20,014 bases of DNA from CAYLPU01 sp964385635 (GCA_964385635.1 CAYLPU010000097.1:1-20014); one strand, 5' to 3'. Shown: positions 1 through 5,447, counted from the first letter of the stretch. A program made the numbers and translations. Notes: generated from the sequence alone by a model not told the origin.

Positions 1-360
1 AGGATCACAATAAACACTGCCTCAAGTGGTACAACTTTTTGGGGGAACCCCCCAGGTTCTAACGGGCATATAGGCCAGGTAATGTGCCTCGTGACCTGGG
101 CTGCCTGCTCGCCAGACCACGCGCCCCAAGGAACTATATCTCTTCGACACACACGCGCAGGGCTTAACTCGTAAAAACCCCCGTAAACTAATAATGGGCG
201 CGAGTGCGTAGGGGCCAAAACGGGCTTTTTTTTGCGTTTCTTTTAGAAGAAACGCCAATTTTACGCCCTCTCCGCTCAGGCCCATGTTAAAACCCATGTC
301 AAAACGCCATGTCAAAACGCCATGTTAAAACGCCATGTTAAAACGCTGAAAGGCCAAAGA
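1..360. other. Non-coding stretch downstream of the nuclease gene
   Basis: I see no convincing gene here. An open frame on the minus strand (22-315) has an unnatural composition and runs through tandem repeats. The stretch contains a perfect 9-bp stem with a TTAG loop (234-255: GCGTTTCTT / AAGAAACGC). Eight T's lie just before it on the plus strand, so it is not a good terminator for the minus-strand operon that ends at 361. A 13-bp tandem repeat follows and is listed separately. Confidence 0.5.
288..346. repeat. 13-bp tandem repeat, about 4.5 copies
   Basis: The unit is (C/T)AAAACGCCATGT, with copies starting at 300, 313 and 326, a 12-nt variant at 288 and a partial copy at 339. It lies 15 bp beyond the stop of the minus-strand nuclease gene. 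It could be an iteron-like protein-binding array or a simple slippage product; nothing in the sequence decides between these. Confidence 0.8.
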
Positions 361-1170
361 TTATGCCTTTCCCCTGCATAAATCGTAGTAACCACACCAC
401 TTCGGGCTGCACCACCAGCCCGTTGGGTTGGGCACGAAGACCCCCGATTGCACCAGCCGGTATATCCTGCGCACTGTATCTAACCACCACTCGATGGCAG
501 CCCGGTCCGATTGCACTGGGAAGGACTGTGTTTTGACCCTACCCTCACCCTCCTCGCCAGGACGCACGACGATGTCGAAGCGAAACGACGGGACCAACCC
601 CGTCGAGAGATACTCCGGCAGGGCGTAGGCCATGGGCTGAATCTCCTGAATGACTCGACCAGGTGACCACTTGCGAGATGATGTTTTGTAATCCACGACG
701 GCCAAATCCCCGGTCTCCCCAACGAGCACCAGGTCGCGGAAACCAGTAAATGGCACGGCCTTCCCCTCATCGTAGTCCGGTATCAGTACATCGAATTTTG
801 CCTCGACCCCCGCAATGTCCCAGGGATGCAAAGGCGCTACCCAGGTCTCCGCTCCGATTGTGGCCATCTTTGTCCCAATATCTTTGATCTGCCCCGGCTT
901 CTCCTCGCCCCAATCTACCTCGCCTTCTGCCTCCGCATCGAAGGCGTCTACGAAGAGATCGGCAGCCTGGTCTTGCTCCATCTCCGCTCCATCGGCTCTC
1001 TCCATTGCCAGGTCAGCCATCGCCTTGTGGAAAGCACGACCTAACACCAGCGCCGCACCAGGGGGACGGACGAGACCCTGAATGTAGCGAAACTCATACT
1101 GCCTGGGACAACGCATCAGCATCCCGACGCGAGTAGCTGAGAGTATGACGATGTCTTGTGATGTTCCCAT
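361..1170 (-). CDS. PD-(D/E)XK nuclease, Cas4/AddB-like with probable Fe-S cluster
   Basis: The 269 aa product carries the RecB-type nuclease pattern: GRAFH with H48, D146 in GFRD, D160-Y-K162, and Q179 followed by Y182. One cysteine near the N-terminus (C21 in MRCPRQYEF) and three at the C-terminus (C254, C259, C265) match the 4Fe-4S arrangement of Cas4 and AddB nucleases. No helicase domain and no cas1/cas2 are nearby, so a phage-type exonuclease is more likely than a CRISPR adaptation role. I chose the ATG at 1170 over a TTG at 1182: GGGGG at 1176-1180 is well spaced from it, and the upstream gene's TAG (1172-1174) ends one base before it, indicating translational coupling. Confidence 0.85.
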   Translation of the reverse strand: MGTSQDIVILSATRVGMLMRCPRQYEFRYIQGLVRPPGAALVLGRAFHKAMADLAMERADGAEMEQDQAADLFVDAFDAEAEGEVDWGEEKPGQIKDIGTKMATIGAETWVAPLHPWDIAGVEAKFDVLIPDYDEGKAVPFTGFRDLVLVGETGDLAVVDYKTSSRKWSPGRVIQEIQPMAYALPEYLSTGLVPSFRFDIVVRPGEEGEGRVKTQSFPVQSDRAAIEWWLDTVRRIYRLVQSGVFVPNPTGWWCSPKWCGYYDLCRGKA

Positions 1171-1171
1171 T

Positions 1172-1570
1172 CTAGCCCCCAAATAACTCTGCTATCCTAC
1201 GACCTTGGTCGATCAACTGTGTCACCACGTCTTCCGGCACGGCAACAGTCGCGCCAAATGGCCCTATGTACCTGTCCGCACCGCCGTCAACCCACTCGAG
1301 CATCGTCCAGCCGTTTGCGCACTTCATGACCGCGTACACAGCCAATCCGTCAGCGACGCTGACCATCACGGTCGGCACCAGCGTCTTCACTTCATTGAGC
1401 CGCTCACCGACTTCATGCGCCCGCGTATTGATCTGTCGGGCGACGTCCTCGCCAGTATCCAGTGGCGCGTCGTGGATCTCCGCTATTTCGTCCAGCAGCC
1501 GGAGGACCGTCTCGCGGTCCTCGTGATCGCCCGGAATGTCACCGAAAGCCCCATATTTGCTCTTGTCCAT
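1172..1570 (-). CDS. Hypothetical protein, 132 aa
   Basis: I do not recognise this protein. It is acidic, without signal peptide or membrane segment. The first half is mainly charged helix-forming sequence (ETVLRLLDEIAEIHD) and the second half is hydrophobic with WTMLEWVDGG. GGAG lies about 8 nt before the ATG. The stop is immediately followed by the start of the PD-(D/E)XK nuclease, so the two are almost certainly translated from one mRNA. A perfect 13-bp inverted repeat lies in its leader. Phage-style small accessory proteins have this sort of placement, but no function can be assigned. Confidence 0.75.
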   Translation of the reverse strand: MDKSKYGAFGDIPGDHEDRETVLRLLDEIAEIHDAPLDTGEDVARQINTRAHEVGERLNEVKTLVPTVMVSVADGLAVYAVMKCANGWTMLEWVDGGADRYIGPFGATVAVPEDVVTQLIDQGRRIAELFGG

Positions 1571-1580
1571 TTGGCATTCT

Positions 1581-1625
1581 CCAATTGGTCTCTTCTTCTA
1601 TCAAATAAACGTAGAGACCAATTGG
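1581..1625 (-). promoter_or_regulatory. 13-bp inverted repeat in the leader of the 132 aa gene
   Basis: The arms CCAATTGGTCTCT (1581-1593) and AGAGACCAATTGG (1613-1625) are perfectly complementary around a 19-nt AT-rich loop, and each contains the palindrome CCAATTGG. On the minus strand the 3' arm runs straight into the GGAG ribosome binding site of the gene starting at 1570. It may be a paired operator for a dimeric repressor, or an RNA hairpin controlling translation. Confidence 0.6.
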
Positions 1626-1647
1626 TTTTCGCCACATTGTCCCTGAA

Positions 1648-1866
1648 CTAATCGTCGAGATGACCGTTCGCGTTCCTCTGCAAAGCCTGTTCCAACAAGC
1701 GTTTCTCCCTGCGAATTGCCGCGAGCGCCACGACTGCGCCCCGCAACGCCTCACGCTGATTATCGCTCAGGGGCGGCAACTCCAAAGCCACCAGGCTCTC
1801 ATCGTATATATCCACGAAAGCCAGGGCAATTTCCTCATCGGTTCGACGTCGTTTGGCCATCACCAT
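1648..1866 (-). CDS. Small basic N-terminal protein, 72 aa
   Basis: I do not recognise it. It starts MVMAKRRRTDEEIALAF and is predicted mostly helical (LRGAVVALAAIRREKRLLEQAL could be a short coiled coil). The start may be 1866 or the ATG two codons later at 1860; a GGAGGAAGGGGAG stretch upstream serves either. It is the first coding gene downstream of the tRNA array on the same strand, 145 bp from tRNA-Thr, and heads the set leading to the 132 aa protein and the nuclease. The KRRRT start suggests nucleic-acid contact, but that is only inference. Confidence 0.6.
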   Translation of the reverse strand: MVMAKRRRTDEEIALAFVDIYDESLVALELPPLSDNQREALRGAVVALAAIRREKRLLEQALQRNANGHLDD

Positions 1867-2011
1867 CGCTCCCCTTCCTCCTTCAATCCTCCTACCAACC
1901 CGCCTTGCGCTTCCTCTGCCCGTTCCTGCATTGGACGAACCAGAAAAACGGCAAGCTCTCGTCGCCCACCTGCCTGCGGGAGCGGAACCGCCAGCTGCGC
2001 GCCATGAAGGA

Positions 2012-2083
2012 GCCCCAGGCCGGAATCGAACCGGCGCCCTGTCGCTTACGAAACGACCGCTCTACCACTTGAGCCACTGGGGC
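2012..2083 (-). tRNA. tRNA-Thr (CGT)
   Basis: Acceptor GCCCCAG/CTGGGGC (plus-strand reading) pairs fully. T arm is GCCGG AATCGAA CCGGC. The anticodon loop reads codon ACG, anticodon CGT. CCA is not encoded. It is the last tRNA of the array. Confidence 0.92.
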
Positions 2084-2096
2084 CTGCTCCATCTGA

Positions 2097-2168
2097 TCCC
2101 ACGCCGGGAATCGAACCCGGGGCCTCGCCCTTACCAAGGGCATGCTCCTCCACCTGAGCTACGCGGGC
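2097..2168 (-). tRNA. tRNA-Thr (GGT)
   Basis: T arm CCGGG AATCGAA CCCGG is perfect, and the anticodon loop gives GGT between GCCC/GGGC stems. The acceptor pairs except at position 1:72 (G-A), unusual for an elongator. Confidence 0.88.
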
Positions 2169-2173
2169 CGGAT

Positions 2174-2257
2174 GCCGAGACCGGGATTTGAACCCGGATG
2201 GGGGCCAGCCCCGCCACGCCCTGAACGTGGTGCGTCTTCCTGTTCCGCCATCTCGGC
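2174..2257 (-). tRNA. tRNA-Leu (CAG)
   Basis: Acceptor GCCGAGA/TCTCGGC is perfect. T arm is CCGGG/CCCGG, anticodon stem CCACG/CGTGG with anticodon CAG, and the long variable arm is class II as expected for leucine. Confidence 0.93.
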
Positions 2258-2264
2258 CTGTGGT

Positions 2265-2338
2265 AGCCCGGGGTGGATTTGAACCACCGACCTATCGCTT
2301 ATCAGACGAGTGCCCTGACCGGACTGGGCGACCGGGCT
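2265..2338 (-). tRNA. tRNA-Ile (GAT)
   Basis: Acceptor AGCCCGG/CCGGGCT and T arm GGTGG ATTTGAA CCACC are perfect. The loop CTGATAA gives anticodon GAT. The outermost anticodon-stem pair is mismatched. Confidence 0.9.
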
Positions 2339-2346
2339 ACGCAGGT

Positions 2347-2420
2347 AGTCGGGAGTGGATTTGAACCACCGACCCTCTCGTTGTAAGCGAGACGCTCTCA
2401 CCGGACTGAGCTACCCGACT
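2347..2420 (-). tRNA. tRNA-Val (TAC)
   Basis: Acceptor AGTCGGG/CCCGACT is perfect. Anticodon stem TCTCG/CGAGA encloses codon GTA, anticodon TAC. It is the only valine tRNA in the window. Confidence 0.93.
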
Positions 2421-2426
2421 ACGAAA

Positions 2427-2497
2427 GCCAGCGGCGGGAATCGAACCCGCTTTGGCCGCTTACAAGACGGCTGCCTTGCCGATTAGGCTACACTGGC
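2427..2497 (-). tRNA. tRNA-Thr (TGT)
   Basis: Acceptor GCCAGCG/CACTGGC has one wobble. T arm is GCGGG AATCGAA CCCGC. Loop reads codon ACA, anticodon TGT. With CGT and GGT this makes three threonine acceptors. Confidence 0.92.
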
Positions 2498-2600
2498 ACG
2501 CTATGATCTTCTGTACGATTAGGATTCAAAGTGCATACGAGCAGCCTCCTGGCAGTGATAACCCGCTTAGCAGAGTGGCGAAGGGCAACACACCGCGAAA

Positions 2601-2671
2601 GGCCCCGGAGGGACTCGAACCCTCGATCCGGCTGTTGCAGAGCCATGCCTTACCATCTTGGCCACGGGGCC
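2601..2671 (-). tRNA. tRNA-Cys (GCA)
   Basis: Acceptor GGCCCCG/CGGGGCC and T arm GAGGG/CCCTC are perfect. Loop GTTGCAG reads codon TGC, anticodon GCA. The 100 nt before it, up to tRNA-Thr (TGT), hold only a fragment resembling a Ser-GCT anticodon arm (around 2562-2580). Confidence 0.92.
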
Positions 2672-2765
2672 ATTCGTTGGACGCGGGCCGGGCCGTTTGC
2701 CTAACGTGGATCGGTGGTAGCCTGGTCGAACGCACGGAAGCCCTCCGTTCAACCTACCCCGTCCC

Positions 2766-2824
2766 CGGCGATGGCTGTCTCGAACAGCCGCTACCCACGG
2801 CAGGTTGCTCTCCCCACGCCGAGC
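2766..2824 (-). pseudogene. Degenerate tRNA remnant
   Basis: A perfect T arm (GGCTG TCTCGAA CAGCC, 2773-2789) and a D-arm-like GCTC/GAGC pair (2807-2824) are only 17 nt apart, too close for a full variable loop and anticodon arm. No 7-bp acceptor stem forms. It looks like a decayed tRNA within the otherwise empty 2672-2862 gap. Confidence 0.35.
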
Positions 2825-2862
2825 CCTGCCATGTTCCCACCCGTAGGTGGCCGCGTCCAGGC

Positions 2863-2946
2863 GGAGACGGAGGGGCTCGAACCCTCAGTACCCGAAGGTA
2901 CGCCCGCTTAGCAGACGGGTGCGGCTACCTGTTTCGCCACGTCTCC
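2863..2946 (-). tRNA. tRNA-Ser (GCT)
   Basis: Acceptor GGAGACG/CGTCTCC is perfect. Anticodon stem is CCCGC/ACGGG with codon AGC, anticodon GCT. The long variable arm with GTACC/GGTAC pairing fits serine. Confidence 0.93.
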
Positions 2947-2953
2947 GCGCAGT

Positions 2954-3036
2954 GCCGGTGGTGGGACTCGAACCCACATGGGGGAAACCCCGCCGCGTTT
3001 TAAGTGCGGTGCGTCTGCCTGTTCCGCCACGCCGGC
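2954..3036 (-). tRNA. tRNA-Leu (TAA)
   Basis: Acceptor GCCGGTG/CGCCGGC and T arm GTGGG/CCCAC pair. Loop reads codon TTA, anticodon TAA. The long variable arm is class II. The inner anticodon-stem pair is mismatched. Confidence 0.9.
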
Positions 3037-3044
3037 GCATTGGT

Positions 3045-3117
3045 GGGGGCGGCCAGATTTGAACTGGCGACCGACCGTTTATGAGACGGGTGCGCTACCA
3101 GGCTGCGCCACGCCCCC
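3045..3117 (-). tRNA. tRNA-Met (CAT), elongator type
   Basis: Acceptor GGGGGCG/CGCCCCC is fully paired including 1:72, which argues for an elongator. T arm is GCCAG ATTTGAA CTGGC, anticodon CAT. A CAT tRNA of this kind can also be lysidine-modified to read isoleucine ATA, which sequence alone does not exclude. Confidence 0.9.
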
Positions 3118-3125
3118 ACGCTGGC

Positions 3126-3197
3126 ACCCCCAGAGGGACTCGAACCCTCGGCCTCCTGGCTCGGAACCAGGCGCTCTGTCCGCTGAGCTACGGGGGT
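3126..3197 (-). tRNA. tRNA-Arg (CCG)
   Basis: Acceptor ACCCCCA/CGGGGGT has one wobble. T arm is GAGGG/CCCTC, anticodon stem CCTGG/CCAGG. Codon CGG, anticodon CCG. Confidence 0.92.
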
Positions 3198-3206
3198 GAG
3201 ACAGAT

Positions 3207-3273
3207 AGGGGTGCGCGGAATCGAACTGCGAGTCTTCGGAAGGTCCGCCGTCTTACCATTGGACCACACCCCC
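3207..3273 (-). pseudogene. tRNA with collapsed anticodon loop (identity lost)
   Basis: Acceptor (AGGGGTG/CACCCCC), D arm and T arm (CGCGG AATCGAA CTGCG) are recognisable, but the gene is only 67 nt. The best anticodon hairpin is GCGGA-CCT-TCCGA, a 3-nt loop where seven are needed, as if four loop bases were deleted. Its body resembles Gln or Gly tRNAs. It is probably non-functional in decoding. Confidence 0.6.
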
Positions 3274-3282
3274 TCCTCCAGT

Positions 3283-3353
3283 GAGCCGGACAGGATTCGA
3301 ACCTGCAACCTGCGGATTAAAAGTCCGCTACGCTTCCATTGCGTCACCGGCCC
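3283..3353 (-). tRNA. tRNA-Lys (TTT)
   Basis: Acceptor GAGCCGG/CCGGCCC (plus reading) has one wobble. Anticodon stem GCGGA/TCCGC is perfect around CTTTTAA, anticodon TTT. T arm is GCAGG TTCGAAT CCTGT on the sense strand. Confidence 0.93.
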
Positions 3354-3360
3354 GCAGAGT

Positions 3361-3433
3361 GCCCCCGGAGAGACTCGAACTCTCAACCTCCTGGATCGCA
3401 ACCAGGTGCTCTAATCCATTGAACCACGGGGGC
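3361..3433 (-). tRNA. tRNA-Arg (GCG)
   Basis: Acceptor GCCCCCG/CGGGGGC, T arm GAGAG/CTCTC and anticodon stem CCTGG/CCAGG are all perfect. Loop reads codon CGC, so the anticodon is GCG, rather than the ACG (inosine) type that most bacteria use for CGU/CGC. Confidence 0.9.
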
Positions 3434-3438
3434 GCGAT

Positions 3439-3511
3439 TTCCCCGGAGGGACTCGAACCCTCGACCGACCGCATAGGAGGCGGTGGCGCTATCCTGTTGC
3501 GCTACGGGGAA
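3439..3511 (-). tRNA. tRNA-Arg (CCT)
   Basis: Acceptor TTCCCCG/CGGGGAA, T arm GAGGG/CCCTC and anticodon stem ACCGC/GCGGT pair perfectly. Codon AGG, anticodon CCT. Confidence 0.93.
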
Positions 3512-3514
3512 GGC

Positions 3515-3597
3515 GGAGAGGGTGAGATTCGAACTCGCAACGCCCAGAGGGCGCTCCTGTTTTCAAGACAGGTCCCCACGCCAATGGGAGCCTCTCC
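3515..3597 (-). tRNA. tRNA-Ser (TGA)
   Basis: Acceptor GGAGAGG/CCTCTCC and anticodon stem CCTGT/ACAGG are perfect. Codon TCA, anticodon TGA. The class II variable arm (GCCC/GGGC) fits serine. Confidence 0.93.
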
Positions 3598-3604
3598 AAC
3601 AAAT

Positions 3605-3677
3605 GTCGGGGGCCGGAATCGAACCGGCGGCCTCCGCGTCTTCAGCGCGGCGCTGCTACCAACTGAGCTACCCTGGC
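3605..3677 (-). tRNA. tRNA-Phe (GAA)
   Basis: Anticodon stem CCGCG/CGCGG and T arm GCCGG/CCGGC are perfect. Codon TTC, anticodon GAA. The acceptor has two C-A mismatches (2:71 and 4:69), which may signal decay. Confidence 0.88.
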
Positions 3678-3698
3678 CAAACAGGTCGTTTGGGACAT

Positions 3699-3771
3699 GG
3701 GCCTGACTGGACTCGAACCAGTAACCTCGCGGTTAAGAGCCACTTGCACTGCCAATTTGTGCTACAGACCC
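3699..3771 (-). tRNA. tRNA-Lys (CTT)
   Basis: Acceptor GGGCCTG/CAGACCC has one wobble. T arm is ACTGG/CCAGT. Codon AAG, anticodon CTT. Together with Lys-TTT it covers both lysine codons. Confidence 0.91.
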
Positions 3772-3776
3772 AGAGT

Positions 3777-3859
3777 GCCGCCGAGAGGAATCGAACCTCC
3801 ACGCCCCGAGGGGCCCTACGGTTTGAGTGTAGTGCGTCTGCCTGTTCCGCCACGACGGC
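3777..3859 (-). tRNA. tRNA-Leu (CAA)
   Basis: Acceptor GCCGCCG/CGACGGC has one wobble. Loop reads codon TTG, anticodon CAA. The long variable arm (GCCCC/GGGGC) is class II. Confidence 0.91.
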
Positions 3860-3865
3860 CAGAAA

Positions 3866-3937
3866 GCGGGCGATGGGACTCGAACCCATGACATTGGCTC
3901 GGCAAGCCAATGCGTTACCATCCTACGCTACACCCGC
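3866..3937 (-). tRNA. tRNA-Gly (GCC)
   Basis: Acceptor GCGGGCG/CACCCGC has one wobble. Anticodon stem TTGGC/GCCAA. Codon GGC, anticodon GCC. Confidence 0.93.
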
Positions 3938-3972
3938 ACGAAAATCAGACTCGAACTCGACGATGACACAGA

Positions 3973-4043
3973 GCGGGCGATGGGACTCGAACCCACGACA
4001 CTGGCTTGGAAGGCCAGGACGTTACCATCTACGCCACGCCCGC
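3973..4043 (-). tRNA. tRNA-Gly (TCC)
   Basis: Acceptor GCGGGCG/CGCCCGC and anticodon stem CTGGC/GCCAG are perfect. Codon GGA, anticodon TCC. It is close in sequence to the neighbouring Gly-GCC, suggesting a local duplication. Confidence 0.93.
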
Positions 4044-4061
4044 GTGAAGCTGTGGAACAGT

Positions 4062-4167
4062 ACCGCCACCATGCCTGCCCTGAGCGAAGCCGAAGGGATT
4101 TGAACCTGGACGGGCCAAGCCCACCTGGGCCTAAACCAGGCGTGTCTCCCAATTCCACCATGGCGGC
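4062..4167 (-). tRNA. tRNA-Leu (TAG) interrupted in the T stem
   Basis: Acceptor ACCGCCA/TGGCGGC, anticodon stem CCTGG/CCAGG (codon CTA, anticodon TAG) and a class II variable arm are intact. The 3' half of the T stem is split: CCA (4069-4071) and GG (4096-4097) together restore CCAGG against CCTGG, with 24 nt between them. The insert is the dispersed CCCTTCGGCTTCGCTCAGGG-type repeat. Unless the insert is tolerated or removed, this gene is inactive. Confidence 0.8.
4074..4097 (-). repeat. Dispersed 20-bp repeat, copy in tRNA-Leu
   Basis: Minus-strand reading CCCTTCGGCTTCGCTCAGGG, extended by CAGG. It splits the T stem of tRNA-Leu(TAG). Confidence 0.9.
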
Positions 4168-4194
4168 ATACCTGCCTATCTGCCAACGAGCAGC

Positions 4195-4265
4195 ACGAGT
4201 GCGTGGACTCGAACCACGATCTTCGGTTTTGGAGACCGATGTTCTGCCAATTGAACTACACTCGC
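4195..4265 (-). tRNA. tRNA-Trp (CCA)
   Basis: Acceptor ACGAGTG/CACTCGC has one wobble. Anticodon stem TCGGT/ACCGA encloses codon TGG, anticodon CCA. T arm is CGTGG/CCACG. Confidence 0.93.
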
Positions 4266-4786
4266 TCGTGGCCAGGCGGGTGGTCCTCTCCCAAGGCCCG
4301 TTACGAGCCGCACCTCGTGAGGTCGCCCGCATCGTACCACCTACGGTTTCCCTGGCGTCTGCCTGGCCTGTGCTACGGACAGGGGGCCGAATTCCCCACA
4401 CCGCCTCGGCTTTCCTGGGAGCGGGTTTCGATCTTGGGGTCTTCCCCATCCTGGCGGTGGAACCGTCGCTCCGCTCCCCGTACTTATGCCTCTCAGCGCC
4501 GCCGCGCTGCCCCTATCCGCAAGCACTCAGCGGAGGCTAACACTGCATTATACCCAGAGCCGTGTCTGCGCTCCTTGCCCTGGTTCAGCGCCAGTTCCCC
4601 CCCTCCTGAGCAGCGCATGCCCGGTGATGGCGGGTACTCGTTAGTCCCCGCTGAACACCTGCGGATATTATATGTCGTCAAAGTGTGATTTTGTTCTGAG
4701 ATCACAACCTCGCAATTTGCAGGGTTGCGACCCTCGCCTACCGCTGTCGAGCTGCGAAGGCCGCTCGCTTCTCATAGCAATCAGGT
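4266..4786. other. 520-nt gap inside the tRNA array, no gene identified
   Basis: No T-loop signature and no plausible protein is present. On the minus strand, TATAAT hexamers occur at 4547-4552 and 4667-4672 without good -35 boxes. A small hairpin AGGGT/ACCCT lies at 4721-4734. The stretch is GC-rich and could encode a structured RNA or carry an internal promoter for the lower half of the array, but I cannot match it to a known RNA family. Confidence 0.4.
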
Positions 4787-4860
4787 CGGGGCGCGGGGAT
4801 TTGAACCCCGGACCTCTTGGCCCCCAGCCAAGCGCGCTAACCGAACTACGCCACGCCCCG
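4787..4860 (-). tRNA. tRNA-Pro (GGG)
   Basis: Acceptor CGGGGCG/CGCCCCG, T arm CGGGG/CCCCG and anticodon stem CTTGG/CCAAG are perfect. Codon CCC, anticodon GGG. Confidence 0.93.
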
Positions 4861-4869
4861 TTGTGTGGT

Positions 4870-4955
4870 GGGTCGGGAGGGATTTGAACCCCCACGTGGA
4901 AACCACGCACTGTTTTACAGACAGGCTCGGCAATCCAGATATCCGACTCCGACCC
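4870..4955 (-). tRNA. tRNA-Tyr (GTA)
   Basis: Acceptor GGGTCGG/CCGACCC is perfect. Codon TAC, anticodon GTA. The long variable arm (CGTGG/CCACG) is as expected for bacterial tyrosine tRNA. Confidence 0.92.
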
Positions 4956-4968
4956 ATTCAATCGTGAG

Positions 4969-5040
4969 GCCGGGGGCAGGGCTCGAACCTGCGATCTCCT
5001 GGTTCAGAGCCAGGCGTCTTGCCAACTCGACTACCCCGCA
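4969..5040 (-). tRNA. tRNA-Gln (CTG)
   Basis: T arm GCAGG/CCTGC and anticodon stem CCTGG/CCAGG are perfect. Codon CAG, anticodon CTG. Acceptor positions 1:72 and 2:71 do not pair (5' TG against GC). A weak first pair is typical of Gln tRNAs, but two mismatches are unusual. Confidence 0.87.
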
Positions 5041-5059
5041 GTATCCTGGCTGTTGGTTG

Positions 5060-5087
5060 GCTCGTTAGCCGGCTGAGCCACGAGCGC
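5060..5087 (-). pseudogene. 5'-half tRNA remnant
   Basis: Between Gln-CTG and Arg-TCG, a D-arm-like hairpin (GCTC ... GAGC, 5060-5078) sits two bases from a potential 5' acceptor strand (5081-5087). No anticodon or T arm follows before tRNA-Gln begins, so this looks like a broken tRNA left by deletion or recombination. Confidence 0.35.
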
Positions 5088-5157
5088 CCCCGGCACGACT
5101 CGAACGTGCATCGTCAGTTCCGAAGACTGATGTCTTCTCCATTTAGACCACGAGGGC
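5086..5157 (-). tRNA. tRNA-Arg (TCG)
   Basis: Acceptor GCCCCCG/CGAGGGC has one wobble. T arm is GCACG/CGTGC, anticodon stem TCAGT/ACTGA. Codon CGA, anticodon TCG. It is the fourth arginine tRNA (CCG, GCG, CCT, TCG). Confidence 0.93.
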
Positions 5158-5161
5158 AAGC

Positions 5162-5290
5162 ACCCCCGACAGTCCACTGCGAGTACTCCACTGCGAGTAC
5201 TCGTGGCAGGCGTGGCAGGCGTGGCAGGTTTTGAACCTGCAACTTCCAGGCTGAGAACCTGGCGTCTTGCACCAATTCGACCACGGGGGC
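5162..5290 (-). tRNA. tRNA-Glu (CTC) with insertion before the 3' acceptor strand
   Basis: D arm, anticodon stem CCAGG/CCTGG (codon GAG, anticodon CTC) and T arm GCAGG/CCTGC are normal, and the 5' acceptor strand is at 5284-5290. The bases that should complete the acceptor after the T arm do not pair. A matching strand (ACCCCCG, plus reading) appears 55 nt away at 5162-5168. The intervening DNA is two tandem repeats (14 bp x2 and 9 bp x3). As it stands the gene is probably inactive. Confidence 0.7.
5174..5228. repeat. Tandem repeats splitting tRNA-Glu
   Basis: CCACTGCGAGTACT occurs twice (5174-5187, 5188-5201). CGTGGCAGG occurs three times (5202-5210, 5211-5219, 5220-5228), and its last copy supplies the T-stem bases of tRNA-Glu. 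The 9-bp array therefore probably grew out of the tRNA sequence itself by duplication. Confidence 0.85.
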
Positions 5291-5297
5291 CAGAGGC

Positions 5298-5367
5298 TGC
5301 GGGAGAAGGGCTCGAACCTTCACAGGCAGATTCAAAGTCTGCTGTCCTACCGTTAGACGATCCCGCA
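5298..5367 (-). tRNA. tRNA-Gln (TTG)
   Basis: Acceptor TGCGGGA/TCCCGCA, T arm GAAGG/CCTTC and anticodon stem GCAGA/TCTGC are perfect. Codon CAA, anticodon TTG. Confidence 0.93.
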
Positions 5368-5370
5368 GGC

Positions 5371-5441
5371 TGCCTCGGCCGGACTCGAACCAGCGACCCT
5401 CCGATTAACAGTCGGTTGCTCTACCACTGAGCTACGAGGCA
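5371..5441 (-). tRNA. tRNA-Asn (GTT)
   Basis: Acceptor TGCCTCG/CGAGGCA is perfect. Loop TTAACAG reads codon AAC, anticodon GTT. T arm GCCGG/CCAGC has one wobble. Confidence 0.93.
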
Positions 5442-5447
5442 ATAGGT

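Noticed and set aside
234..255. Intrinsic terminator for the minus-strand operon
   Set aside because: The stem is perfect, but on the minus strand it is followed by A's, not T's.
22..315. 97 aa minus-strand open frame beyond the nuclease gene
   Set aside because: It starts in the 13-bp tandem repeat, has odd composition, no ribosome binding site and no recognisable features.
288..346. CRISPR array
   Set aside because: The units are 13 bp and directly abutting, with no spacers.
361..1170. CRISPR Cas4
   Set aside because: The nuclease and cysteine pattern fits, but there is no cas1, cas2 or array; a phage-type nuclease is more economical.
2452..4540. Long open frames on both strands across the tRNA array
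   Set aside because: They are translations of tRNA genes; the repeated RVRIPP/GLEPS-like peptides come from T-arm sequences.
4266..4540. T-box or RNase P RNA in the array gap
   Set aside because: A GGTGGTACGATGCGGG stretch loosely resembles a T-box motif and GC-rich hairpins recall RNase P, but the conserved cores (exact T-box sequence, GAGGAAAGTCC) are absent.
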